Shown here: in pieces, positions 7,382 through 16,614 of the stretch
How positions within the stretch are numbered: position 1 is the first letter of the stretch
How the letters are laid out: each line of letters starts with the position of its first letter
Source of the DNA: DASSUW01 sp963806395
GTDB lineage: Bacteria; Actinomycetota; Thermoleophilia; Solirubrobacterales; Solirubrobacteraceae
Direction of reading: 5' to 3'
Assembly: GCA_963806395.1 (NCBI GenBank)
Contig: CAWDYI010000010.1
Location: forward strand, 1 to 64,000
DNA: 64,000 nucleotides
Program-made: the position numbers and the translations under genes
Notes under the pieces: model-generated
What the model was told of the DNA's origin: nothing
Seen by the model: the letters and a program-made list of their open reading frames with translations, nothing else
Database searches by the model: none

Positions 7382-7933
7382 TCAGTGCCGAGGACGCTCG
7401 CGGGGTCGGGGAGCCCGTGTCGGTGCCTTCGCCGGCGCATCGTCGAGCCGCGCCTGCCATGGACTCGAGTCTGCCGGGCTCGGCCGCGCGAAGCGAGCGC
7501 GAGACGGCACGTTCGCGCGCGCGGCCGCCGCCAGCAGCTGATCCGCCTTCGCCCTCCGCATCAGTCCCTGCATCCACTCCACGGACCTCGTGGAAGTGGC
7601 CATGACCTCGTCGTCGACGAGCGCCGACGCGCGGACGGCCCCGGTCTCGAGGGCCACGTACTCGATCTCCCGGCCCCATGCGACGAATCGCCGGGCCCGT
7701 CCGTCCTGCGATCCCACGATCGCCAGACCGATCCGCTGTGCGACGCGATCGAGCCGCAGCATTACTGCGCTCGTCCGAGCGTTCACTTCGACCACCAACT
7801 TCCCGCCATGGATGGAACTCCGGGGCTCACCCCGGCTCTTTATCCCGACACCCACGGTAGTCGTGTCCCCCGCCAGGGCAAGGGCCGAACCGGCAATTGG
7901 GGTGAGCACCCGATGCCCGCCCGCCCGTACCAT
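7382..7933 (-). CDS. Hypothetical protein
   Basis: 183 residues, not recognised. The middle (GGKLVVEVNARTSAVMLRLDRVAQRIGLAIVG...REIEYVALETGAVRASALVDDEVMATS) has regular strand-like alternation and looks like real protein; the C-terminal ~40 residues are Arg/Pro/Ala-rich and disordered. The start could lie further inside than the GTG used here. Divergent from the acetyltransferase gene with only 8 bases between the starts. Confidence 0.45.
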   Translation of the reverse strand: MVRAGGHRVLTPIAGSALALAGDTTTVGVGIKSRGEPRSSIHGGKLVVEVNARTSAVMLRLDRVAQRIGLAIVGSQDGRARRFVAWGREIEYVALETGAVRASALVDDEVMATSTRSVEWMQGLMRRAKADQLLAAAARANVPSRARFARPSPADSSPWQARLDDAPAKAPTRAPRPRERPRH

Positions 7934-7941
7934 CGCCGGTC

Positions 7942-8439
7942 ATGATCGTGCGGCTCGTCCGACCCGATTTCCGCCTATTGGACGCCGCGCTGGCGGGCGA
8001 CGACACGCTCGCGCAGGCGCTCGGGCACGCCGTCGTCCCCGGCTGGGTGACCTTCGCGGACGCGCTGCGGCACACGCGCGACGGGCTCGCCGCGGATCCG
8101 GATGCGGCGGAGTGGGGCACGCGCCTCTTCGTCGCGGGCGATCCGCCGGAGCTCGTCGGCTGGGGCGGGTTCAAGGGCCCGCCGGCGGACGGCGTCGTCG
8201 AGCTGGGCTACGAGATCGCCGAGGACCGGCGCGAGCGGGGACTCGCCACCGCGGCGACGCGCGCGATGCTCGACGAGGCGTTCGCCGACGCGCGCGTCGA
8301 CACCGTGATCGCTCACACGCTTCCCGAGCGCAATGCCTCCAACCGCGTGCTCGAGAAGGCCGGGTTCCGCTACGCCGGGGCGACGACCGAGCGAGGCCGG
8401 CAGGTGTGGCGCTTCGAACGTCTCCGCTCGCGCGGTTGA
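7942..8439 (+). CDS. GNAT family N-acetyltransferase (RimJ/RimL-like)
   Basis: 165 residues with the GNAT fold: beta-4 VELGYEIAEDRRERGLATAATRAMLDEAF contains the acetyl-CoA pyrophosphate loop (R-R-E-R-G-L-A-T), and NASNRVLEKAGFRYAG is the typical beta-5/helix segment of RimJ/RimL-type enzymes. Would transfer acetyl groups from acetyl-CoA to an amine; substrate not predictable. Cytoplasmic. Confidence 0.88.
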   Translation: MIVRLVRPDFRLLDAALAGDDTLAQALGHAVVPGWVTFADALRHTRDGLAADPDAAEWGTRLFVAGDPPELVGWGGFKGPPADGVVELGYEIAEDRRERGLATAATRAMLDEAFADARVDTVIAHTLPERNASNRVLEKAGFRYAGATTERGRQVWRFERLRSRG

Positions 8440-8440
8440 C

Positions 8441-9253
8441 TCAGGCCGCGCGCGCCGCGGGCACGAAACGCAGCCGGTCGGGAAGGAAGGGGACCACGGC
8501 TCGCTTCCCGTACGCCGCGCCGCCGGCGACGAGCGCCTTGCGCACGATCGGCGGCGGGAGCGGCGAGAAGCCGTACTGCTCGCGAATGCGGTCGGGGAGC
8601 AGCGCGATCGTGATGAAGTTGACGGCCTCGACCAGCGGCCGCGCCGCCCAGGGCACCGGCGGCTCGAGCACGATCTTCCGTGCGCGCTCACGCGCCCACG
8701 CGCTGACGAACAGACGGTCTCCCCCGAGCATCTCGCGGCGGTAGTCGTCCAGTTCGGACAGCGTCTGAGGCATGTCCGACCCGGAGAGCCCGAACAGCCG
8801 GCCGACCACGCGGTAGTCCAGCCACAGGGCGCTCTCCTCCTCCCGCGTCAGGCCGCGCACGTACTTGCGGTACACGATCGTCGCGGAGTCCATCAGCGTG
8901 AACAGCACCCACAGCAGCAGCTCCGGGTCGTCCGCGCGGTAGGGGGTGCCGGCCGGGTAGGGACCGGCCGCGTGGACGAGCACGCCGCGCACGCGGCTGT
9001 GCGCCGCCCGCACGTGCGCCGTCACGCGGTCGGCGTCGCGCTTGGATCCGAAGCCGATCGTGCTGAGCACCTGCGCGGTACGGGCAAGACGCTCGTAGGG
9101 CTCGTCGAGCGCCGTGGAATGTGAGAGCAGGCCGGCGACGGCGAGCGGGTGCGCCGCCTGCATCAGCAGCGCTCGCGGTCCGGCGAGCGCGAGTGCCCGC
9201 TCGCGGTTGACGCGGCGGAGCATCGAATCGTCCGTGAAGTAGCCGCGGGCCAT
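8441..9253 (-). CDS. MpaB/DUF2236 family oxygenase-like protein
   Basis: 270 residues. Family hallmarks: N-terminal RRVNRERALALAGPRALLMQAAHPLAVAGLLSHS, and LLLWVLFTLMDSATIVYRKYV in the centre. Members of the MpaB/DUF2236 (latex-clearing protein related) family bind haem and oxidise hydrophobic substrates. The conserved His of QAAHP is present. The ATG overlaps the stop of the MerR-type regulator gene (TGATG), so the two form an operon and the regulator probably governs this enzyme. Confidence 0.88.
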   Translation of the reverse strand: MARGYFTDDSMLRRVNRERALALAGPRALLMQAAHPLAVAGLLSHSTALDEPYERLARTAQVLSTIGFGSKRDADRVTAHVRAAHSRVRGVLVHAAGPYPAGTPYRADDPELLLWVLFTLMDSATIVYRKYVRGLTREEESALWLDYRVVGRLFGLSGSDMPQTLSELDDYRREMLGGDRLFVSAWARERARKIVLEPPVPWAARPLVEAVNFITIALLPDRIREQYGFSPLPPPIVRKALVAGGAAYGKRAVVPFLPDRLRFVPAARAA

Positions 9254-10089
9254 CACCTGAGGCGACCGAGCGCTCTGGTCGTGATCGCTGTCGCGAGACG
9301 CAGCTGGCGGTCGGACGGGGGACCGGACGGCTCGGACCGGCCCCGGCCGGCGAGCTCGGGATGCGTCACCGCGACGAGGCCGAGGCACACCTCCGACGCG
9401 GTGCGGACGACCGCGGGCTCCACGCTCCAGAGGACCTCGAACTCGCGTTCGCCGTCGCTGCGACGCGCCGTCGCCGGCAGCTCGATCCCCGCCAGGCAGA
9501 CGGCATGGCCGGGCGCCTCGCAGACCACCGCCCACTCCCTCGTGAGCGGAGCCGAGCGGTCGACCGGCAGCTCGGCCGGACCGGCTTCCGGCGAGCGCGC
9601 GCGATCGAAGTCCGCGAACACGACCGCCAGCTCGGCGGTGCGCGCGAACTCGCTCCAGCGCCGCTGCGACTGGCGGTAGAAGCGCTCTCGCTGAAACGAT
9701 CCGAACAGGAGCGGCCGCTCCGCCTGGGCGCAACTCTCATCCTCGATAGCGCGGGTCAGCGCGAGCAGCACCGGCTTGCGCAGCACGACCGGCTGCAGAT
9801 CGGGCCGCCGCCGGCGAATCCCGGCGAAGATCGAGGTCGGTACGTCCGCGCTGCGGACGCGGGCGATCGCAGCGCCGACCGAGAGACCGGCTGCCCGGTC
9901 GCGCGCGACCTGCGACACGATCTCGACGTCCCGCGCGCGGTACCGCCGGTGACCGCTCGGCAGCCGCTCGGGAACGGGAAAGCCGTGCCGGCGCTCCCAC
10001 ATCCGCAGCGTTCCCTCCGCGACGCCCGTCCGTGCGGCGAGCTGTCCGATCGCGATGTGGACATCCTGTACAGGATTACTGGTCACCAT
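9253..10089 (-). CDS. MerR family regulator with DICT sensory domain
   Basis: 278 residues. Winged-helix MerR domain near the N-terminus (IAIGQLAARTGVAEGTLRMWERRHGFPVPERLPSGHRRYRARDVEIV). After a linker comes a DICT domain, a sensor module known from diguanylate cyclases and two-component proteins: LRKPVLLALTRAIEDESC...LLFGSFQRERFYRQSQRRW...LAVVFADFD. Start ATG 10089 was chosen because it leaves a short N-terminus; the longer frame to 10173 runs into the region upstream of the next gene. A perfect 14-bp palindrome lies in codons 5-9 and may be its own operator. Confidence 0.85.
   Translation of the reverse strand: MVTSNPVQDVHIAIGQLAARTGVAEGTLRMWERRHGFPVPERLPSGHRRYRARDVEIVSQVARDRAAGLSVGAAIARVRSADVPTSIFAGIRRRRPDLQPVVLRKPVLLALTRAIEDESCAQAERPLLFGSFQRERFYRQSQRRWSEFARTAELAVVFADFDRARSPEAGPAELPVDRSAPLTREWAVVCEAPGHAVCLAGIELPATARRSDGEREFEVLWSVEPAVVRTASEVCLGLVAVTHPELAGRGRSEPSGPPSDRQLRLATAITTRALGRLR
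10063..10076. promoter_or_regulatory. Perfect 14-bp palindrome, possible operator
   Basis: ATCCTGTACAGGAT is fully self-complementary. It lies inside the first codons of the MerR-DICT gene and about 75 bases upstream of the divergent SRPBCC gene. A second half-site-like ATCCTAAAC (minus strand) sits 20 bases away. MerR proteins bind such dyads, so self-regulation is possible, but this is inference. Confidence 0.35.
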
Positions 10090-10150
10090 GTTTAGGATGA
10101 CAGATCTCCGGCGATCACAGCCAGACCGGACCCGAGACAAGGAGAACGAG

Positions 10151-10609
10151 ATGTCGACGATCGAGCAGTCCATCGAGCTCGAAGTGCCAGTGCAGACGGC
10201 CTACAACCAGTGGACCCAGTTCGAGGAGTTCCCTGCGTTCATGGAAGGCGTCGAGCAGATCCGGCAGGTCGACGAGACGCATCTGCACTGGGTCGCCGAG
10301 TTCGGCGGCACGCGCCACGAGTGGGACGCGGAGATCACCGAGCAGCTCCCCGACGAGCGAGTTGCCTGGAGGAACACGGACGGCAAGGAGAACGCCGGCG
10401 TGGTCACGTTCCACCGGCTCGATGACCGCCGCTCCCGCGTCATGGTCCAGCTCGACTGGGCACCCGAGGGCATCAAGGAGAAGGTCGGGGACGCGCTCGG
10501 CGCGCCGGACCGGCGCGTCAAGGGCGACCTGCAGCGCTTCAAGGACCTGATCGAGGCGCGCGGGCGTGAGAGCGGCGCCTGGCGTGGCGAGGTCGCACGC
10601 GAGTCGTGA
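10151..10609 (+). CDS. SRPBCC family protein (cyclase/dehydrase type)
   Basis: 152 residues: IEQSIELEVPVQTAYNQWTQFEEFPAFMEGVEQIRQVDETHLHWVAEFGG, then the paired strands and a C-terminal helix (DLQRFKDLIEARG). This is the Coq10/polyketide cyclase-like SRPBCC subgroup, which binds hydrophobic molecules. AAGGAG lies 7 bases before the ATG at 10151, which decides the start. The UV-endonuclease gene follows after about 10 bases, so the pair is likely one transcript. Confidence 0.9.
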   Translation: MSTIEQSIELEVPVQTAYNQWTQFEEFPAFMEGVEQIRQVDETHLHWVAEFGGTRHEWDAEITEQLPDERVAWRNTDGKENAGVVTFHRLDDRRSRVMVQLDWAPEGIKEKVGDALGAPDRRVKGDLQRFKDLIEARGRESGAWRGEVARES

Positions 10610-10619
10610 GCGCGAGCAG

Positions 10620-11564
10620 GTGCGTCTTGGCTTCGCGGTAAAGGTGCTCGGCGACGGCGGCCTGCCGTCGCACGACACGCGTCGGTGGCAGTCGGGTCCG
10701 GACCTCAGCGTCTCGCTCGACTGCCTCGACGCGATCCTCTCGTATCTCGACTCGAACGACGTCCGCTTCTACCGGATGCCGACGAGCCTGGCGCCGTACG
10801 CCAGCCATCCGGAACTGACGGAGTTCCGCGAACAGCCCGCCCGCTGTGCGGAGCGACTGGCAGAGGTCGGCGCACGCGCGCGCGAGCTCGATATCCGCCT
10901 GACCAGCCACCCCGGTCAATACACGGTGCTGAACTCCGAGGACGCCGAGGTCCGTCGGCTGGCGGCGGTCGAGCTCGAGGTCCAGGCGGAGGTCATGGAC
11001 GCGATGGGACTGGGAGCGGAATCCGTCGTCGTGCTGCACGTCGGGGGCGCTGCGGGCGGCGTCGCCGCGGGCATCGACCGCTTCGAGCGCGGCTTCGAGA
11101 CACTGTCGGACGCGGCCCGTGCGCGCTTGGTGGTGGAGAACGACGACCGCACCTACGCGCTCGGCGACGTGCTTCGTCTCAGCGAGCGGATCGGGCGCCC
11201 GGTCGTCTGGGATGTGCTGCATCACCACTGCAACGACCCCGACGGTATCCCCGACCGAGCGGCGCTCGAGCTGGCGCTCGCGACATGGCCGCCCGACGTC
11301 ACGCCGAAGATCCACTACTCGACGCCCAAGACGGCCGTCGAGGAGCGCCGGCGACGTGTCGGCCGGCGCGTGCAACGCACGCTGGTGCTGCCGCAACGGC
11401 GCGCTCACGCCGACCTGATCGATCCGATCGCGTTCGAGAAGTTCCTGGCGGTCGCGGCGGGTCTGGACTTCGACGTCATGCTCGAGGCCAAGGCGAAGGA
11501 CGTCGCGCTGCTGCGGCTGCGCGAGGAACTCGCCCGGCCGGCAGCCCGCGTCAGGCGGCCCTGA
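10620..11564 (+). CDS. uvsE: UV damage endonuclease UvsE/UvdE
   Basis: 314 residues of the UvdE TIM-barrel family: RLGFAVKVLGDGGLPSHDTRRW, FYRMPTSLAPYASHPELTEF, RLTSHPGQYTVLNS, VVLHVGG, ARLVVENDDR, VVWDVLHHHCND, KIHYSTPK and DVMLEAKAKDVALL. His, Glu and Asp metal ligands of the family are all present. The enzyme nicks DNA 5' of cyclobutane dimers and 6-4 photoproducts, starting light-independent repair. The GTG at 10620 was chosen because homologues begin at RLGF/RIGY; a GTG at 10566 would overlap the SRPBCC gene. Its last 14 bases overlap the convergent GGDEF gene. Confidence 0.92.
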   Translation: MRLGFAVKVLGDGGLPSHDTRRWQSGPDLSVSLDCLDAILSYLDSNDVRFYRMPTSLAPYASHPELTEFREQPARCAERLAEVGARARELDIRLTSHPGQYTVLNSEDAEVRRLAAVELEVQAEVMDAMGLGAESVVVLHVGGAAGGVAAGIDRFERGFETLSDAARARLVVENDDRTYALGDVLRLSERIGRPVVWDVLHHHCNDPDGIPDRAALELALATWPPDVTPKIHYSTPKTAVEERRRRVGRRVQRTLVLPQRRAHADLIDPIAFEKFLAVAAGLDFDVMLEAKAKDVALLRLREELARPAARVRRP

Positions 11565-13884
11565 GAGCGGGCAGCTCGCCGAGCCCGAGCACATCCAGCA
11601 GCGCCGCCACCACGCCCGGATCGAGATGCGACCCGGCGCTCCGCCGAAGCTCGAGCGCAGCCGCCTCCGGCGTACGCGCGGCCGAGTACACCCGGTCGGA
11701 CGTCATCGCGGCGTAGGCGTCGGCGGCCGCGACGATGCGGGCCTCGATCGGGATCTCGACTCCCGCCAGGCGATCCGGGTAGCCGGCGCCGTCGACTCGC
11801 TCGTGGTGATGGCGCACCGCTGCGGCCGCCTCGCGCAGCGCGCCGAGCCGGCGGACGATGCCCTCGCCGACGACCGGATGCGTCCGCATCACGGCCCATT
11901 CACCGCCGTCGAGCGGGCCGGGCTTCCCGAGGATCGACTCCGGGATCGCGACCTTGCCGACATCGTGGAGCCAGCCCCCGAGCGTGCAGCGCTCGATCAC
12001 GCTGACCGCCAGGCCCATGTGCTCGGCCGTCTGGGTCGCCAGCAACGCCACCTGCTCGGCGTGCGCCTCGGTGACGCCCTCGCGGAGCCCGGCGGCGACC
12101 GCCAGCACTCGCGCCATCTGCACCGCCTCCGGCTCATGAGCCGGCCGGTCGCTCGGAACCAGGTCGGGGACCAGCGACACGCGGTCGCGGCCGTGACGCT
12201 TGGCGACGTAGAGACAGCGATCGGCCGCCTCGACCAGCGCGTCGAGGTTGTCGAGTGCCTCGCCCGCGCGTGCTGCGCCGATCGAGATCGTCAACCGAAC
12301 GCTCACGCCCGCGGCGGCGACCGGAGTGCGGCCGACGGTGGTACGCAGCCGCTCCGCCAGGCGGTCGAGCTCCTCGTCGGAGCCGACGCCGCGCAGGAGC
12401 ACGGCGAACTCCTCGCCGCCCCAGCGCGCCAGGCAGTCGGTGGGCCTCAGACCGTCGGCGAGCCGGCGAGCGAGCTCGACCAACACTGCATCCCCGACGA
12501 CATGGCCGTGCACGTCGTTGACCTGCTTGAAGTGGTCGGCGTCGAGCATCAGCAGCGCGCAGCCGGCCGGATCCGTGGCGAGCGCCTCCTCGATCGTCTC
12601 CGCGAAGTGGCGGCGGTTGAAGGCGCCGGTCAGCTCGTCGGTCCGGGCGCGCAGCTCGGCTTCGCCGTGGGCGCGATGCAGCTCGTTCTGCAGCTGCTGG
12701 TGCTCGGTGACGTCGCGCGTGACGCCGTCGTAGAACAGCGTCCCGTCCGCCTCGCGACGCGGACGCACGGAGTCGAGGATCGTGCGCTCGCGGCCGTCGA
12801 GGCCGACCACCCGGTACTCGAGCTCGATCGGCTTCCCCTCGGGCAGGCGTCCGACCGCCGACCGCCAGTGCTCGCGATCGTCGGCGTGCACGAGCGACTC
12901 CCACACGCGGTCGTCGTCGCCGCCGAGCGGTCCGCCGAGCAGCGCCTCTCGGTTGGGCCCGCGGTACACGGTTCGGTACTCCCCGTCGCTGTCGACCCGG
13001 AGCGTGTAGAGGTGACCGTCCATCGCCTCCACGACCCGCGACAGCGCCGCGTGCGTCTGGTCGAGCTCGGCGCGCATGCGCCGCCGCTCGGTGACGTCGG
13101 ACACGATCCCGCTGATCTCGACCGTGCCGTCGGGAAGGCGGCGCGTGGCGGCGCGGTCGTGGACCCACCGCGTGATGCCGTCAGCGCCGATCAGCCGGTA
13201 CTCGGCGTCACTCGCCTTCCCGTCGGCGAGGGCGTCGTTGAAGGCGTCGTACGCGACCCGGTCCTCGGGGTGCAGGGCCGCCTCCCAGTTCTCCATCTCC
13301 GGGTCGGGCGTGGCGCCGCCCAGAAGCCGGTCGGCTCCGGGCCCCTGGAACAGCTCCTCGATCCGTCCGCCGGGATGGGCCAGCGCGAGGTACACGTGCT
13401 CGCCGGTGACGTCGAGCAGGCGGGTGAACCGATCGCTCACCTCGGCCAGGCGCGTGTCCGCCTCCTCGCGGCTGGTGACGTCGGAGATGATGCCCTTGAC
13501 GACCACGCTGCCGTCGGCCCTGCGGCGCGGGCGCGCGCGGTCCCAGAGGATCCGGGTGACGCCGTCGAGCCCGAGCAGCCGGTACGTGACCTCGGCGTCC
13601 TCGCCCTGCAGCAACTGGCGGTAGAACGCCTCGTAATCGTCCCAGTCGTCGGTGTGGACGCGTGACTCCCACAGCCGGCCGACCTCGTCGGCGGGGGGCG
13701 CGCTCCCGCCGAGGAAGCGCTCGAGCGTCGGCCCTTCCGAGTGATGGACATAATCGCCGCCGGGGGTGACCTCCCCCGAGTAGACGAGCTCTTCGAACAG
13801 GTCGAGGATGCCCGCGAGGTCAGCGCCGGCGAGCCGGGGGCGCCGTCGCAACCGGCCGAACAGGCGGCGCGCCAGGGCGTGCAT
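11551..13884 (-). CDS. PAS-PAS-PAS-GGDEF-HD-GYP c-di-GMP turnover protein
   Basis: 777 residues. Three PAS/PAC units in roughly the first 395 residues (each ending VKGIISDVT, ISGIVSDVT, YDGVTRDVT), then GGDEF with active site RWGGEEF and, five residues before it, RPTD, an RxxD inhibitory site; then HD-GYP with LHDVGK, HHHERVDGAGYP. It can probably both make and break c-di-GMP under control of the PAS sensors; no membrane segment, so cytoplasmic. GGGGAG lies just before the ATG at 13884; the open frame continues upstream but is not coding there. Confidence 0.93.
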   Translation of the reverse strand: MHALARRLFGRLRRRPRLAGADLAGILDLFEELVYSGEVTPGGDYVHHSEGPTLERFLGGSAPPADEVGRLWESRVHTDDWDDYEAFYRQLLQGEDAEVTYRLLGLDGVTRILWDRARPRRRADGSVVVKGIISDVTSREEADTRLAEVSDRFTRLLDVTGEHVYLALAHPGGRIEELFQGPGADRLLGGATPDPEMENWEAALHPEDRVAYDAFNDALADGKASDAEYRLIGADGITRWVHDRAATRRLPDGTVEISGIVSDVTERRRMRAELDQTHAALSRVVEAMDGHLYTLRVDSDGEYRTVYRGPNREALLGGPLGGDDDRVWESLVHADDREHWRSAVGRLPEGKPIELEYRVVGLDGRERTILDSVRPRREADGTLFYDGVTRDVTEHQQLQNELHRAHGEAELRARTDELTGAFNRRHFAETIEEALATDPAGCALLMLDADHFKQVNDVHGHVVGDAVLVELARRLADGLRPTDCLARWGGEEFAVLLRGVGSDEELDRLAERLRTTVGRTPVAAAGVSVRLTISIGAARAGEALDNLDALVEAADRCLYVAKRHGRDRVSLVPDLVPSDRPAHEPEAVQMARVLAVAAGLREGVTEAHAEQVALLATQTAEHMGLAVSVIERCTLGGWLHDVGKVAIPESILGKPGPLDGGEWAVMRTHPVVGEGIVRRLGALREAAAAVRHHHERVDGAGYPDRLAGVEIPIEARIVAAADAYAAMTSDRVYSAARTPEAAALELRRSAGSHLDPGVVAALLDVLGLGELPALRAA

Positions 13885-14101
13885 CCGCTCCCCACGCGGT
13901 CGGCGTGGCGGGTTGTCGCAGCCGACGGAAGGGGGGAGTGGAGCGGACACGCGCGTTGTTCGTGGATATCGGCGCATGCCGCGGCCGCTTGAGGGGTCGG
14001 TTTCTCGCACGCGCAATGGGCGGGTAGCCGCACCGGCAGGCCGCTTAGCGCGGGCTATGGTGCCCCGCGCTCCCTGCCCGCCCCACCGTTCAGGAGACCG
14101 G

Positions 14102-16282
14102 ATGTCATCCCTTCTGGCGCGTCTCGCCCGCACGCTCACGCACCACTGGAAGCGCAGCCTCGCCGCTGCGTTCGTCGTCCTCATCCTGATCGGCGCCGCT
14201 GCCGGCGCGGGTGGTCAGAACGCAGACGATTTCTCGATCCCCGGCACGGAGTCCCAGCAGGCGCTGGATCTGTTCCGTGATCACAGCCCGGCGTTCGCGG
14301 GCGCGGACTCGACACTCGTGTTCAGCGTCGAGGAGGGCACGCTCTCGGACCCGGAGAACCGCGCCGCGGTCGAGGGCGCGCTCGAGAAGGTCGGCGCGCT
14401 GCCGCACGTCGAGCAGGTCGCCGACCCGTTCGCCGAAGGCGGCGCCATGTCCCAGGACGGCCGGATCGCGGCCGCGGACGTGCGCTACGACCTCGAGGCC
14501 GACGATGTCAAGAAGGCCGACGGCGAGGCGCTTCTGGCCGCCGCCGAGACCGCCGAGCAGGGCGGCGTCGACGTATCCGCTCGCGGCATCCTGATCGACC
14601 TCGCCTCTGAGCAGGAGGCACCGGTCGGCGAGCTGGTCGGCGTCGCGATCGCCCTGATCCTGCTGACCGTGCTGTTCCGCTCGTTCGCCGCAACGGCCGC
14701 GACGCTGATCGGCGCGCTCCTCGGCGTGGCGGCCGGTCAGATGCTGCTGGCGGCGCTCGCCGAGCCGCTCGGCCTGCCGACGTTCGCGAGCGTGATCGCG
14801 ATGATGCTCGGCCTCGGCGCCGGCATCGACTACTCGCTGCTGATCATCGGCCGCTACCGAGAACAGGCCGCCGCCGGCAACAGCACGCGCGACGCGTCGG
14901 CGAAGGCGGCGGGGACCTCCGGCGCGTCGGTCGTCGCGGCCGGCCTGATCGTGATGGTCGCGATCGCGGGCCTGCTCGTGATCGGGATCCCGTTCATCGG
15001 CAAGCTCGGCCTCGCGTCGGCGATCGCCGTCGGCGCCGTGGTCGTCTCGGCGCTGACGATCCTGCCGATCATGATCGGGGCGCTCGCGCGCTGGCTGAAG
15101 CCGAAGAAGCCCGAGCACGTGCAGCCGTCGCGGCGCTTCGAGCGCTGGGGCGAGATCGTGACCGCGCGCCCGTGGCTGTCGATCGCCGCCGGCGTGGCCG
15201 TGCTGCTGATCTTCGCGTACCCGGTGATCGACATGCGGCTCGGCCAGCCGGACGACGGCAACCAGCCGGAGGGCAAGACGCAGCGGGTTGCGTACGACCT
15301 CCAGAACGAGGCGTTCGGCGCCGGTTCCAACGGTCCGTTCCTGCTCGCCGTCGACACGCCGAAGGGCGCGCCCGAGACCGAGCAGCAGCTGGCCGATCTG
15401 CAGACCGCGCTCGAGGACACGCCGGGCATCACCAGCGTCGCCCCGCCGCAGGTGAGCGAGGACGGCGAGATGGCGACGATCTTCGCGATCCCGAATACGG
15501 CGCCGCAGGACAAGCGAACGAGCGACCTGCTGGAACGGCTGCGCGACGACGTGATCCCGGACGCGGTCGCCGGAACGCCGCTGAAGGTCTACGTCGGCGG
15601 CAACACCGCCGGGTTCGAGGACTTCTCGGACAAGGTCTCATCGCGGCTGCCGCTGTTCATCGCCGTCGTCATCGGGCTCTCCGTGCTGCTGCTGACCGCG
15701 GCGTTCCGCTCGCTCTGGATCCCGCTCGTCTCGGCCGTGTTCAACCTGCTGTCGATCGCGGCCGCCTACGGCGTCGTGACGGCCGTGTTCCAGGAGGGCA
15801 TCGGCGCGAGCCTGATCGGGGCCGACAGCGGCGTGCCGGTGGTCTCGTTCATCCCGGTGATGATGTTCGCGATCCTGTTCGGGCTGAGCATGGACTACAA
15901 CGTGTTCCTGCTCTCGCGCGTGCACGAGGCGTACAACGAGGGCGACCGGCCGCGGGAGAGCGTGATCCACGGCATGGCCCGGATCGGCAAGGTGATCCTG
16001 TTCGCCGCGCTGATCATGTCCGCCGTGTTCCTCGCGTTCGTGACGACGAACGACGTCATCAGCAAGATGTTCGGCGTCGGCCTCGGCCTGGCGATCCTGA
16101 TCGACGTGCTGATCGTCCGGCTGATCGTGGCGCCGGCGGTCGTGACGCTGCTCGGCGACCGTGCCTGGTGGCTGCCGGGCTGGCTCGACAAGCTGCTGCC
16201 GAACGTCTCGATCGAGGGACACCTCGTCGAGAGCGAGGACGACGAGCCGAGCGAGACCGAGCGCGAGAAGGTGCTGGTCTAG
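14102..16282 (+). CDS. MMPL family RND-type transporter
   Basis: 726 residues with the MMPL/RND layout: one N-terminal membrane helix, an extracytoplasmic loop, five helices, a second loop (LGQPDDGNQPEGKTQRVAYDL...) and five more helices. Family motifs GLGAGIDYSLLIIGRYREQ in TM4 and GLSMDYNVFLLSRVHEAY in TM10 carry the Asp-Tyr pairs needed for proton flow. MMPL proteins export lipids or drugs using the proton gradient. AGGAG lies before the ATG at 14102. Ends in an acidic tail (SEDDEPSETEREK). Confidence 0.93.
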   Translation: MSSLLARLARTLTHHWKRSLAAAFVVLILIGAAAGAGGQNADDFSIPGTESQQALDLFRDHSPAFAGADSTLVFSVEEGTLSDPENRAAVEGALEKVGALPHVEQVADPFAEGGAMSQDGRIAAADVRYDLEADDVKKADGEALLAAAETAEQGGVDVSARGILIDLASEQEAPVGELVGVAIALILLTVLFRSFAATAATLIGALLGVAAGQMLLAALAEPLGLPTFASVIAMMLGLGAGIDYSLLIIGRYREQAAAGNSTRDASAKAAGTSGASVVAAGLIVMVAIAGLLVIGIPFIGKLGLASAIAVGAVVVSALTILPIMIGALARWLKPKKPEHVQPSRRFERWGEIVTARPWLSIAAGVAVLLIFAYPVIDMRLGQPDDGNQPEGKTQRVAYDLQNEAFGAGSNGPFLLAVDTPKGAPETEQQLADLQTALEDTPGITSVAPPQVSEDGEMATIFAIPNTAPQDKRTSDLLERLRDDVIPDAVAGTPLKVYVGGNTAGFEDFSDKVSSRLPLFIAVVIGLSVLLLTAAFRSLWIPLVSAVFNLLSIAAAYGVVTAVFQEGIGASLIGADSGVPVVSFIPVMMFAILFGLSMDYNVFLLSRVHEAYNEGDRPRESVIHGMARIGKVILFAALIMSAVFLAFVTTNDVISKMFGVGLGLAILIDVLIVRLIVAPAVVTLLGDRAWWLPGWLDKLLPNVSIEGHLVESEDDEPSETEREKVLV

Positions 16283-16590
16283 TACTGCAGCGCGGTGTCT
16301 GGCGCGGGGCGGCGGCTGTGATCACGCTTGCCGCCCCGCTTGCACTCATGGCCGCGGCGGCCGTCCCGCCAGCCGTCGGACTTGTGGAAATCAGCCGGGT
16401 GCGCGCGCGGTGTGTCGGTCTTGACGGGCTCGTCTGAGCTCGCGAGCGCCGACGCTCCCGCGGCCAGCCCGGCGGCGACCACGAGCGTGGCCACGGCGAC
16501 GCGTCCCCGGCGGCGCCGGCGCGGCGGCGGCTCGGGTGACTCGAGGATCTTGAACTCGACGTCGTCGAAGCGCTCGGAGTCCACGCCCAC
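16279..16590 (-). CDS. Small single-span membrane protein
   Basis: 103 residues, not recognised. N-terminal soluble part (VDSERFDDVEFKILESPEPPP), Arg-rich stop PRRRRRGR, then one membrane helix (VAVATLVVAAGLAAGASAL) and a His/Lys/Arg-rich outer tail. GTG start with CAGGAG about 7 bases upstream. Convergent with the transporter gene; the two stop codons share CTAG. Confidence 0.6.
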   Translation of the reverse strand: MGVDSERFDDVEFKILESPEPPPRRRRRGRVAVATLVVAAGLAAGASALASSDEPVKTDTPRAHPADFHKSDGWRDGRRGHECKRGGKRDHSRRPAPDTALQY

Positions 16591-16614
16591 GATCGTACTC
16601 CTGTAGGCGCGGAG

